This document shows positions 1-6,198 of a DNA stretch of 8,215 nt, piece by piece. The position numbers and the translations under genes were made by a program. The number at the start of each line of letters is the position of its first letter. The stretch's first letter is position 1. The notes below the pieces were generated by a model, which was not told the DNA's origin, did no database searches, and saw only the letters and a list, made by a program, of their open reading frames with translations. The DNA is from an uncultured Clostridiaceae bacterium (GTDB lineage Bacteria > Bacillota > Clostridia > Lachnospirales > Lachnospiraceae), in the NCBI GenBank assembly GCA_947175375.1, contig CAMWMT010000097.1, positions 1-8,215 of the forward strand. The letters are read 5' to 3'.

Positions 1-50
1 CCGGCGACCAGTATTGCGACGCAGGCGACCAGAAGTACTAATGAATTCAT
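1..50 (-). CDS. Start of a membrane protein, probably CstA-like transporter (partial)
   Basis: Only the first 16 codons are inside the window; the gene continues past the left edge. An ATG at 50..48 opens a reading frame giving MNSLVLLVACVAILVAG, a hydrophobic N-terminal membrane segment without a signal-peptidase motif. A ribosome binding site (AAGGGAG on the minus strand, about 62-68) lies inside the end of the upstream gene, and the start is only 2 bp past that gene's TAG stop, so the two are almost certainly co-transcribed and probably translationally coupled. The short sequence resembles my recollection of N-termini of clostridial CstA/BtsT carbon-starvation transporters (peptide or pyruvate uptake), but 16 residues cannot prove this. 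Any multi-pass membrane protein is possible. Confidence 0.45.
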   Translation of the reverse strand, partial: MNSLVLLVACVAILVA

Positions 51-52
51 AC

Positions 53-586
53 CTAACTCTCCCTTCTTTTTTTGTTGGTTTGCGAATATAGTACTTTTTT
101 CAAAATTTTCGCTGTATTATGACCGCTGCGGTTCGCATCGATCCTGCGCTTTGACAGGTCTACCACTGCAACATGGTAATCCATCCAGCCATGCAGCGAA
201 AAATGAAAACTTTTGTAAATGCGGCATTTCTTCAATGCCTTCCTTGCATCCTCATCACAGGTGTCACAGACAAATACCGGTGTGATAAAGGAATACATGT
301 GCCCTGGGCCTATATGCATCAGGCCCATCCCATCCTTATGTACGTAATCCCGCCATTTTTCAAACTGTTCCAGCGTCAGATGCGGGATATTCAGCAAGTA
401 CAAGAATTCTTCACAGTCCGCAGCCCAGAGCTCAGCTTTTCTGGACAGGACATACTTCTGTGAGTGCTCAAAAAAATCACAGCGGGCTGTGACTGGAATC
501 TGCTCGTCGTTGAACATGTGGATATTATAATAAGCCTTATAACTCTCAATCAAACGGGCGATCGCCGTCTCCCTCGTATACTGCAT
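53..586 (-). CDS. Conserved-looking hypothetical protein upstream of CstA-like gene
   Basis: A 177-residue soluble protein with no signal peptide or membrane segment. I do not recognise a named domain. Visible features are an N-terminal helix, a Cys-x-x-Cys pair (CDTC, residues 107-110), a run of aromatic and His residues around 120-140 (KSFHFSLHGWMDYHVAVVDLS) and a basic tail (NKKRRES). The GW-D-VVDLS pattern recalls uncharacterised clostridial proteins often seen next to cstA; this is memory, not a search. I chose the ATG at 586..584 because AGGA sits 7 nt upstream; an in-frame TTG at 619 would add 11 residues and has a weaker AGGA 10 nt upstream. It has its own promoter (688-716), an AT-rich leader of about 95 nt, and the next gene starts 2 bp after its stop. 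A role linked to the downstream transporter is inference only. Confidence 0.8.
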   Translation of the reverse strand: MQYTRETAIARLIESYKAYYNIHMFNDEQIPVTARCDFFEHSQKYVLSRKAELWAADCEEFLYLLNIPHLTLEQFEKWRDYVHKDGMGLMHIGPGHMYSFITPVFVCDTCDEDARKALKKCRIYKSFHFSLHGWMDYHVAVVDLSKRRIDANRSGHNTAKILKKVLYSQTNKKRRES

Positions 587-687
587 CCTGTCTTCCTGTC
601 CTTTATTTTGTATATCCAATATCTGAAAATCCTATAAAAATACACCTTAAAAAATAAAAAAACAATAAAAACTATAAACTTTTTCCT

Positions 688-716
688 ATTATAGTACAGT
701 GCAACAAAGATTTCAA
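688..716 (-). promoter_or_regulatory. Sigma-A type promoter for the hypothetical/CstA-like operon
   Basis: On the minus strand, TTGAAA (716..711) and a perfect TATAAT (693..688) are separated by exactly 17 nt. Transcription would begin near position 681. It lies in the gap after rluD and is the only good promoter between rluD and the hypothetical gene, so it separates this pair from the aroB-lspA-rluD operon. The leader that follows (about 587-681) is very AT-rich with long A and T runs and no strong fold that I can see. Confidence 0.75.
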
Positions 717-738
717 GGTTTTCTTTCAGGAAAATCAA

Positions 739-1647
739 TCAAAGTTTTTTCAACAACATCTGAAAGTATTCTGGCAGCGGCGCCTCCACCTCCACATAAG
801 CCCCACTGACTGGATGCACAAGTCCGAGCACCCGCGCATGCAGCGCCTGCCCTTCCAGATGATATGGATTCCTGGAAGAACCATATACGGTATCTCCAAG
901 GATCGGATGACCAATGGAAGCCATATGCACACGGATCTGATGAGTCCGTCCGGTCTCCAACTGACACTCGATCAGCGTATGGCCGGCAAACCGCTGAAGC
1001 ACCCGGTAATTCGTCACCGCATGTTTTCCGTTCTTTACCCCCGCCGCCATTTTTTTGCGCTCCGTGGGGTGTCTTCCGATTACCGCATCTATGGTTCCCT
1101 CGTCTTCTTTCAGCACACCAGTAACGATCGCTGTATATTTACGTGTAATGGAATGTTCCTTCAACTGTTCCGCCACATGATTGTGCGCATGATCATTTTT
1201 GCAGATGACAAGCACCCCAGTCGTATCCCTGTCAATCCGGTGGACGATCCCCGGGCGCATTACCCCGTTAATACCGGAAAGCTGTCCCCGGCAGTGATAC
1301 ATCACCGCATTGACAAGCGTTCCCGTCCGATGCCCAGCAGCAGGGTGGACCACCATTCCTTTGGGCTTGTTGACCATCAGAAGATCCTCATCCTCATACA
1401 GAATATCCAACGGGATCTCTTCTGCCAGGATCTCTGGCTCCTCCGGCTCTGGAATCTCCACCTCGATCTGGTCTTCCGCCTCAATCCGGTAACTTGCCTT
1501 CTCCGTTTTCCCATTGACCCGTACACTGCCCTCTTTAATCAGTTTCTGCAGATAAGAACGGGACTGTTCAGGAAGAACAGCCCCCAGATATTTATCCAGC
1601 CTCTCATTCAGAAAGCCTTCCTCCGCTTCCAGTCGTATCAGGCTCAT
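739..1647 (-). CDS. rluD: RluA/RluD-family ribosomal large-subunit pseudouridine synthase
   Basis: A 302-residue enzyme that isomerises uridine to pseudouridine, most likely in 23S rRNA. An S4 RNA-binding domain occupies about residues 13-65. The catalytic domain follows, with a VNKPKGMVVHP motif at 92-102, the signature HRIDRDTTG at 136-144 carrying catalytic Asp139, and the LETGRTHQIRVHM block at 230-242. Length and domain order are those of RluD/YlyB-type members, but the exact target uridines cannot be read from sequence, so the symbol marks the subfamily. Its ATG overlaps the lspA stop as ATGA, with AAAGGAG placed 4-5 nt upstream, indicating translational coupling. It appears to be the last gene of the aroB-lspA-rluD operon. 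This lspA-rluD pairing matches lspA-ylyB in B. subtilis. Confidence 0.95.
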   Translation of the reverse strand: MSLIRLEAEEGFLNERLDKYLGAVLPEQSRSYLQKLIKEGSVRVNGKTEKASYRIEAEDQIEVEIPEPEEPEILAEEIPLDILYEDEDLLMVNKPKGMVVHPAAGHRTGTLVNAVMYHCRGQLSGINGVMRPGIVHRIDRDTTGVLVICKNDHAHNHVAEQLKEHSITRKYTAIVTGVLKEDEGTIDAVIGRHPTERKKMAAGVKNGKHAVTNYRVLQRFAGHTLIECQLETGRTHQIRVHMASIGHPILGDTVYGSSRNPYHLEGQALHARVLGLVHPVSGAYVEVEAPLPEYFQMLLKKL

Positions 1648-2162
1648 ACTTCTCCTTTCTTTGGCCCATCCAGCAGGTGATCCAGGTCTTCATCCTTATA
1701 ACAGAACAGGATCAGCACTGCAAGAACCACGGTTGCAACACTTACATAGATATCCGCCACATTAACGATCGGAAAATCAATCAGACGAAAATAAAAAAAA
1801 TCCACTACATAAGACAGCCGCAGCCGGTCGATCATATTTCCCCACGCGCCCGCCAGAATAAAGACCGCGATCAGCCGAAGTGGAAAAAATCTCCCGTCCT
1901 CTGATACATGACGGAAAAAATAGAGGGCAGCTGCAAATACCAGCAGGCCGATCAACAGGAAAATCACCTGATGTCCCTGAAGCATGCCAAAAGCAGCGCC
2001 TCTGTTCTCCAGATAGTGAAGCTCAAATACTCCATCCCAGATCACAAACGGCTCCTGTCCCTTCAGAAACCGGACCGCCAGTCCCTTGGTCACCTGATCC
2101 AGAACGATCAGAAAAAGTGTCAGGACAGTGATCACCCACGGACGGCATAAACGTTTATTCAT
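1644..2162 (-). CDS. lspA: Lipoprotein signal peptidase II
   Basis: A 172-residue integral membrane aspartyl peptidase that cleaves the signal peptide of prolipoproteins after lipid is added to the lipobox cysteine. Four hydrophobic segments are seen at about residues 10-28, 66-84, 95-110 and 135-155. Signature motifs are intact: LENRGAAFG (51-59), GNMIDR (108-113), VVDFF with catalytic Asp121, and NVAD with catalytic Asp137. The assignment of the two catalytic aspartates follows the known LspA family. A charged C-terminal tail (KDEDLDHLLDGPKKGEV) is longer than in many members. The ATG overlaps the aroB TGA as ATGA and has AAGGAG 9 nt upstream. A likely substrate in this window is the carboxypeptidase at 6675, which carries a lipobox. 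Confidence 0.96.
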   Translation of the reverse strand: MNKRLCRPWVITVLTLFLIVLDQVTKGLAVRFLKGQEPFVIWDGVFELHYLENRGAAFGMLQGHQVIFLLIGLLVFAAALYFFRHVSEDGRFFPLRLIAVFILAGAWGNMIDRLRLSYVVDFFYFRLIDFPIVNVADIYVSVATVVLAVLILFCYKDEDLDHLLDGPKKGEV

Positions 2163-3286
2163 CCCATCTTCTCCTTATCTGAAACGCTTTCCCTGCAAAC
2201 ATACTGAATGGCCTGCAAAAGTTCTTCGTCCGACAGATCTCTTGCTACATAAGCTTCCCCGATCTGACGAAGCAGTACAAATTTGATCTTTCCTGCTTCC
2301 ATCTTTTTATCAAGCCTGGTCGTCCTCAGGATTTCTTCCGGCACAAGACCTGATACGCAGGTCGGAAGTCCATAAGCTTTCAGAATCTGTTCTGCCTTTT
2401 TGCATTCCTCTTCTGTTATATTTCCCCGTTTCCATGAAAGCCATGCTGCCGCCACACAGCCGACCGCCACACATTCTCCATGGCTTAAGCTGAAATCTTT
2501 CAGCTTCTCTATGGCATGCCCTGCTGTATGCCCGAAATTCAGCCAGGCACGGATTCCCTGCTCAGTAGGATCGATCTCTACCACATGCTGTTTGATCCTG
2601 CAGCTCTCTGCGACCATATGGAGAATCGCTTCGTACTCTCCCTCCATGATCTCTTCATAATGTTCGCCCAACCAGCCGTAATACCCGCTGTCCTGAATCA
2701 GTCCGTGCTTGATGATCTCTGCCATGCCGGATGAAAACTGACGCCTGGGAAGACTTTTCAGCACGCCAAGGTTCATATAGACAAGCCTGGGCATGTGGAA
2801 AGCACCCACCATATTTTTATACGCGTCAAAATCCACCCCTGTCTTGCCGCCGATGCTGGAATCCACCTGCGAAAGAAGCGTCGTCGGCACCTGGATGAAA
2901 TCAATGCCTCTCAGATAAGTGGCAGCCGCAAATCCGGTCAGATCTCCGACCACGCCGCCCCCCAGGGCAACCAGCATATCTTTTCTGTCATATTTCTCAA
3001 GGATCAGATGTTCATACAGTTTTCTGACCGTATCCAGGGTCTTGTGTTCCTCCCCTGCCGGAAACACAAAAAGAGAAACACTCTTGCAGCACTGCCGCAG
3101 AACCGCCTGAAGCTGTTCTGCATACAGCGCTGCCACCGACGTGTCAGTCACGATACACAACTTTTTATTCTCTGTACCAAGCCCCCCAAGCGCAGCCGGC
3201 AGATTCTCAAAATCCGGCTCCAGCCAGATCGTATAGCAGACTTTGTTATCTCTTTTTACATCTATTTTTCTTGTTTTTTTATCCAT
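2159..3286 (-). CDS. aroB: 3-dehydroquinate synthase
   Basis: A 375-residue cytosolic, NAD- and metal-dependent enzyme that converts DAHP to 3-dehydroquinate, the second step of the shikimate pathway to aromatic amino acids. Motifs in order are ALGGGVVGDLTGFAAATYLRG (107-127, NAD-binding), VPTTLLSQVDSSIGGKTG (133-150), and the metal ligands Glu190 (MAEIIKHG), His253 (NFGHTAGH) and His269 (SHGE). The spacing of these three ligands fits the family. Length is normal, with a short extra C-terminal tail rich in charged residues. The ATG has GGAGG 4 nt upstream. It is the first gene of a coupled trio with lspA and rluD; no other shikimate gene is in the window. A promoter inside the 3' end of sepF and a leader of about 85 nt precede it. 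Confidence 0.96.
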   Translation of the reverse strand: MDKKTRKIDVKRDNKVCYTIWLEPDFENLPAALGGLGTENKKLCIVTDTSVAALYAEQLQAVLRQCCKSVSLFVFPAGEEHKTLDTVRKLYEHLILEKYDRKDMLVALGGGVVGDLTGFAAATYLRGIDFIQVPTTLLSQVDSSIGGKTGVDFDAYKNMVGAFHMPRLVYMNLGVLKSLPRRQFSSGMAEIIKHGLIQDSGYYGWLGEHYEEIMEGEYEAILHMVAESCRIKQHVVEIDPTEQGIRAWLNFGHTAGHAIEKLKDFSLSHGECVAVGCVAAAWLSWKRGNITEEECKKAEQILKAYGLPTCVSGLVPEEILRTTRLDKKMEAGKIKFVLLRQIGEAYVARDLSDEELLQAIQYVCRESVSDKEKMG

Positions 3287-3379
3287 GTTTCCTCCATCAT
3301 AAAAATGCAGCTCCTGATGTCCGGGGGATCAGCACTTTGCAGATCATCAGACAACGGGAACTGCTCTTTTGTAACAGTT

Positions 3380-3408
3380 CTTATACTTTTATACGGTAGG
3401 GATATCAA
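3380..3408 (-). promoter_or_regulatory. Candidate sigma-A promoter for aroB-lspA-rluD
   Basis: TTGATA (3408..3403, inside the last codons of sepF) and TATAAG (3385..3380) on the minus strand are 17 nt apart, each one mismatch from consensus. Transcription would start near 3373, giving a leader of about 85 nt before the aroB ATG. This would let aroB-lspA-rluD be transcribed independently of the yggS-sepF transcript, although read-through from sepF is also possible because I see no clear terminator in the 102-bp gap. Confidence 0.55.
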
Positions 3409-3910
3409 ACGCGCCCGAAAGTATATCTTGAAAATCACCGGAGATGTCCACGCTCTTTGGAGTTACAATAAATATGTAGTTGGAGACCTTCTGGAGATTT
3501 CCGCCGATCGCATAACAAGAGCCTGATGTAAAGTCTATGATACGCTGTGCCACTTCCACATCCAGCCCTTCAAAATTCAGGACGACCGTGCAGTTGCTAA
3601 GCAGAGTATCCGTGATCTCTCTTGCCTCATCAAAAAGCGTCGGCTTAAATACGCATACCTCCATACCATTTCCGGTCTTTCTGGAACGCATGGGCGTAAT
3701 CCTGGACTGCTGCTTAATAGGCCGGACCTTTCCTGATTCCGATACTACATCATCCTCCATATCGTAATCAAAATCTTTCTCTTTCTTTTTAAAGATATTC
3801 CCCCGCCTAGGTCTGTCTTCTTCATAATCATCTTCATAGTCATCATCGTAATCATCGTCATAATCACTGCCAAGATGCATTGTATCCATGATTTTATCTA
3901 AAAAGCCCAT
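3389..3910 (-). CDS. sepF: Cell division protein SepF
   Basis: A 173-residue protein that tethers FtsZ polymers to the membrane. Residues 1-14 (MGFLDKIMDTMHLG) form the amphipathic membrane-targeting helix typical of SepF. Next comes a strikingly acidic Asp/Tyr/Glu linker (16-32), a basic patch (GNIFKKKEK) and a disordered stretch. The folded SepF (DUF552) core spans about 83-166, including VVLNFEGLD, AQRIIDFTSGSCYAIGG and the closing IFIVTPKSVDISGD. The ATG has AAAGGAG 8 nt upstream, and that site overlaps the yggS stop codon (12 bp between the genes), so the two are in one transcript. Neighbouring yggS is the classical partner (ylmE-sepF in Bacillus). The usual downstream ylmG, ylmH and divIVA are missing here. 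Confidence 0.95.
   Translation of the reverse strand: MGFLDKIMDTMHLGSDYDDDYDDDYEDDYEEDRPRRGNIFKKKEKDFDYDMEDDVVSESGKVRPIKQQSRITPMRSRKTGNGMEVCVFKPTLFDEAREITDTLLSNCTVVLNFEGLDVEVAQRIIDFTSGSCYAIGGNLQKVSNYIFIVTPKSVDISGDFQDILSGAFDIPTV
3815..3865 (-). repeat. Acidic DYDD/DYED codon repeat inside sepF
   Basis: Seventeen codons (SepF residues 16-32) encode DYDDDYDDDYEDDYEED. At DNA level it is an imperfect 12-nt repeat of GAT/GAC, TAT/TAC and GAA codons, mixing synonymous codons. It forms the linker between the membrane-targeting helix and the SepF core. Tandem codon repeats of this kind can vary in length between strains by slippage, although the mixed codons make this copy less slippage-prone. Confidence 0.7.
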
Positions 3911-3922
3911 ATTCTCTCTCCT

Positions 3923-4615
3923 TTACAAGTCGTAATTGCGTTCACCAAATATTCCGGTTCCGACACGTACCATCGTTGCGCCTTCCTCGATCGCAACTTC
4001 ATAGTCTCCCGTCATTCCCATGGAAAGCACATTCATACTTACATTATCAATGTTTTTCTTTTTGATGTCAACAGCCAATTTCTTTAAAGTACGGAATATC
4101 GGCCGATTTTCTTCCGGATCCTCCACATAAGGCGCAATCGTCATAAGTCCGCAGATACATATGTTCGGTAAAAGCGCCGCTTTCCGGACCAGATCTTCCG
4201 TATCTTCGGTACGAACTCCGAATTTACTCTCCTCTTCTGCTACATTAACTTCAATCAGGATCTTCACCTGTACGCCCTTTTTCACTGCTTCTCGGCTGAT
4301 CTCCTCCGCCAGCCGGAGCGAATCGACGGAATGGATCAGTTCTGCCTTGTCTACTACATATTTTACTTTATTCCTCTGCAGATGTCCGATCATATGCCAG
4401 TGCAGATCTTTGGGAAGCGCTTCATACTTTTCGCACAGCTCCTGTACCTTATTCTCTCCAAAAGCTTTCGCTCCTGCATCCATCGCTTCGCGGATCATCG
4501 AAATCGGTTTTGTCTTGCTTACCGCGATCAAGGTCACTTCTGAGCGCTTTCGTCCACTTCTCTCACATGCTCTTAGTACTCTTTCTTCCACATCCTGATA
4601 ATTTTCTGCAACCAT
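3923..4615 (-). CDS. yggS: YggS-family pyridoxal 5'-phosphate homeostasis protein
   Basis: A 230-residue single-domain TIM-barrel PLP-binding protein. The family buffers PLP and affects amino-acid and keto-acid balance, with no confirmed catalytic reaction. The PLP-binding lysine is Lys34 in AVSKTKP. Other signatures are AFGENKVQEL (51-60), LHWHMIGHLQRNK (71-83) and a C-terminal SMGMTGDYEVAIEEG stretch with the VRVGTGIFGER phosphate-binding end. I chose the ATG at 4615..4613 because GAGGAG lies 8 nt upstream and the N-terminus then matches the usual family start. A GTG nine bases further upstream (4624) directly abuts that ribosome binding site and is unlikely. It starts 12 nt after the adaptor gene stop and ends 12 nt before sepF. 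In B. subtilis the orthologue ylmE also precedes sepF. Confidence 0.95.
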   Translation of the reverse strand: MVAENYQDVEERVLRACERSGRKRSEVTLIAVSKTKPISMIREAMDAGAKAFGENKVQELCEKYEALPKDLHWHMIGHLQRNKVKYVVDKAELIHSVDSLRLAEEISREAVKKGVQVKILIEVNVAEEESKFGVRTEDTEDLVRKAALLPNICICGLMTIAPYVEDPEENRPIFRTLKKLAVDIKKKNIDNVSMNVLSMGMTGDYEVAIEEGATMVRVGTGIFGERNYDL

Positions 4616-4627
4616 CTGTTCCACTCC

Positions 4628-6037
4628 TCATTTATAGATCACTTCATCTTCGTCCACAGCTTCTCCGTTCAGCACGATCCGGTCATAAACGGTCAGGCCA
4701 TAACTTGTTCCTTCTTCCACCAGCGCAAATTCTTCATTCTGATACAGAATGCTGATCTGGCGAAACTGCGTATAACCTTTATTAATATTATATACTCCCT
4801 GCAGAGTACGGCTGGTTCCTACCTGGAAACGGTCTTCGGAATCCGGTTCCACCAGAAAAGTGCCAATCGGCATTTTCGTCTGACCGGTCACCGGATCGGA
4901 TTCCTTTGGATCAATGTAATAATCCTCTTCATCCGCATAGTACAGGGTCATATCCACAAATTCAACATCCGCCTGTCCGTTTTCATCATAGACCTCCTTC
5001 ATGAATCCCTTTCCTTCTTCATTTTCCACAAGGAACTTATCGGGAATCAGATAAAAGTCTTTCTCCACAATCGCAGTATTCGGAATCTTTAGACCAGTCT
5101 CATCCTCCACCTGGAACTCCACTTCGATATACCTTAGATCAGCGAAACGAACCATGGAATTATTAAAATCTAGTCTTGCACACGGAACTGCTCCTACATG
5201 GATAATGGAAAATTCCGCCCAGGCAGTCGTATGATCCCTGCTGAACTCCACTTCCATGAACCTTCGTTCTTCCTGCTGAAAACCGACGGCCTCTTCTTCC
5301 GTCAGCGGCACGATCAGACTCCATTTTTCAGACAGTGACAGCTTATAAATCTGTTCTCCCGCCTGAACCAGTTCTTTTTTCAGATTCTGCTTTTCATAAG
5401 CAGAGGAATCCAGCATTTCCTCCGTGATATCTTCTACAGCCACCTCTTCATAGCCATCCGTATAATATTCAAGTATCCCGATGTCATTCGCATAGACACG
5501 AGAAAACATCGAATCCTCTCCTGTATCTTCCAGGCTGTCCAGCATATTCTGGTTCATCAGATCCATGACGGCCCCGGACAGAGATGTCTGAAAGTCATAC
5601 ACCCTCGAAAAATCCATACTGTCATACTCATTCATATAACTGCGTATGCTGCCCCGAAGGACAGAAAAGTTATCATCTGTCAGATCCACGCTCTGTGCAT
5701 TCTGCCGAATCTGCGCATTGATATCCCCTTTCTCATCAATCGTATAGATCAGGGAAGAACCAGACACCCGCTCTCCCTCTCTCGCATAGTAACTCACATA
5801 GCCGGAAGTCACCGCACTGCAGACCTTTTCCTCACGGACTGCAAATCCTGTATAGGTATGATTTACCGACAAACTGCCTGTATTGACCTCATATCCCGCA
5901 ATATGTTCGGAGTTCATAGCCATATAACAGATCACACATATATAGACTGCTACTGCACCAAAAAACACAATGTCAATGTTGATTGGTCTCTTTCTCCGTA
6001 CACTGACAATCTTACTCCTTCTGCGGCGCTGTGCCAT
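4628..6037 (-). CDS. Membrane-anchored HlyD-like adaptor protein of unknown partner
   Basis: A 469-residue protein. A basic N-terminus (MAQRRRRSK...RRKR) is followed by one membrane segment at about 21-41, so the bulk should lie outside the membrane. Residues 66-101 look like the first half of a barrel-sandwich (lipoyl-like) domain (VREEKVCSAVTSGYVSYY, then GERVSGSSLIYTID). Residues 105-230 are mostly helical and acidic. A beta-rich part follows, with GLKIPNTAIV (315-324) and a closing GLTVYDRIVLNGEAV (447-461) typical of HlyD/RND adaptor C-termini. Such proteins usually bridge an inner-membrane pump, but no ABC or other transporter gene is adjacent. It instead heads a yggS-sepF operon, the place held by ylmD in Bacillus, which suggests an envelope or division-related role (inference). 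The ATG has GGGAGG 9 nt upstream. Confidence 0.85.
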   Translation of the reverse strand: MAQRRRRSKIVSVRRKRPINIDIVFFGAVAVYICVICYMAMNSEHIAGYEVNTGSLSVNHTYTGFAVREEKVCSAVTSGYVSYYAREGERVSGSSLIYTIDEKGDINAQIRQNAQSVDLTDDNFSVLRGSIRSYMNEYDSMDFSRVYDFQTSLSGAVMDLMNQNMLDSLEDTGEDSMFSRVYANDIGILEYYTDGYEEVAVEDITEEMLDSSAYEKQNLKKELVQAGEQIYKLSLSEKWSLIVPLTEEEAVGFQQEERRFMEVEFSRDHTTAWAEFSIIHVGAVPCARLDFNNSMVRFADLRYIEVEFQVEDETGLKIPNTAIVEKDFYLIPDKFLVENEEGKGFMKEVYDENGQADVEFVDMTLYYADEEDYYIDPKESDPVTGQTKMPIGTFLVEPDSEDRFQVGTSRTLQGVYNINKGYTQFRQISILYQNEEFALVEEGTSYGLTVYDRIVLNGEAVDEDEVIYK

Positions 6038-6062
6038 CAGCTAATTCCTCCCTGTGCATAAT

Positions 6063-6087
6063 CGAGCAGGGATTTTCTCCCTGCTCG
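6063..6087 (-). promoter_or_regulatory. Perfect 10-bp hairpin in the leader of the adaptor gene
   Basis: On the minus strand CGAGCAGGGA pairs perfectly with TCCCTGCTCG across a GAAAA loop. No U-tract follows (next bases are ATTATGCAC), so it is not a standard intrinsic terminator in this direction. It ends 25 nt before the adaptor ATG. Its 3' arm TCCCTG could instead pair with CAGGGA in the ribosome binding region (CACAGGGAGGAA), which would hide the binding site. It could therefore be a translation control element, an mRNA-protecting stem, or part of a repeat element. Confidence 0.65.
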
Positions 6088-6088
6088 C

Positions 6089-6139
6089 GCACGGCCCGCA
6101 TGCTGCGTCAGCAGCAAACTTTCATATGCGGGCCTGTGC
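6089..6139 (-). other. Long bulged stem-loop with an inner hairpin
   Basis: On the minus strand GCAC, a bulged A, then GGCCCGCAT (6139..6126) pairs with ATGCGGGCC and GTGC (6101..6089), giving 13 pairs. Inside the loop GCTGC and GCAGC (6115-6102) form a second stem closed by a 4-nt TGAC loop. It abuts the 6063-6087 hairpin with one base between. No protein frame or U-tract accounts for it. It could be an RNA leader fold, a small RNA, or a REP-like DNA element. Confidence 0.65.
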
Positions 6140-6143
6140 ATAT

Positions 6144-6173
6144 AGAAAACGGATGTCCTTATTCGGGCATCCG
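6144..6173 (-). terminator. Probable intrinsic terminator after the P-loop gene
   Basis: Minus-strand stem CGGATG (6173..6168) pairs with CATCCG (6155..6150). Inside it, one C-A mismatch and two further C-G pairs close a GAATAA loop. TTTTCTAT follows immediately. It begins 25 bp after the stop codon of the 136-residue gene. The U-run is short (four, then a C), so termination may be partial. If it works, the adaptor gene needs its own promoter between here and 6060, and I could not find a convincing one. Confidence 0.55.
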
Positions 6174-6198
6174 CTGCTATGTATATTTATCCGATCTA

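Larger units (their letters stand above)
6051..6142. repeat. 10-bp direct repeat bounding a folded intergenic element
   Basis: The plus-strand sequence CCTGTGCATA occurs at 6051-6060 and again, identically, at 6133-6142, 82 bp apart. The 72 bp between them are almost completely taken up by two strong inverted repeats (6063-6087 and 6089-6139). The right-hand copy partly joins the second inverted repeat through GTGC. The layout could be a small repetitive element with a target-site duplication, or a structured 5' leader whose repeat is functional or accidental. The left copy runs directly into the ribosome binding site of the adaptor gene. Confidence 0.6.

Noticed and set aside
587..687. A riboswitch in the AT-rich leader of the hypothetical gene
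   Set aside because: No conserved riboswitch core or strong stems are visible; it is mostly A and T runs.
717..738. Possible terminator after rluD (GATTTT/GGTTTT fold)
   Set aside because: The stem is A-T rich with a wobble pair and no U-run follows on the minus strand.
814..1680. Long open frame on the plus strand (288 codons) opposite rluD
   Set aside because: It lies wholly antisense to a gene with intact catalytic motifs, has no recognisable domain, and is rich in His, Arg, Pro and Cys as expected from a shadow frame.
3358..3380. Hairpin GAACTG/CAGTTC just after sepF as a terminator
   Set aside because: The stem is only 6 pairs with an 11-nt loop and is followed by CCGTTG, not a U-tract. 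It also falls at the predicted aroB transcript start.
2795..3526. Plus-strand open frame of 243 codons crossing the aroB/sepF gap
   Set aside because: Most of it is antisense to conserved aroB motifs, the product resembles no protein I know, and I identified no promoter for it.
4616..4624. GTG start for yggS at 4624
   Set aside because: It directly abuts the GAGGA ribosome binding site with no spacing, while the ATG at 4615 has ideal spacing and the family-typical N-terminus.
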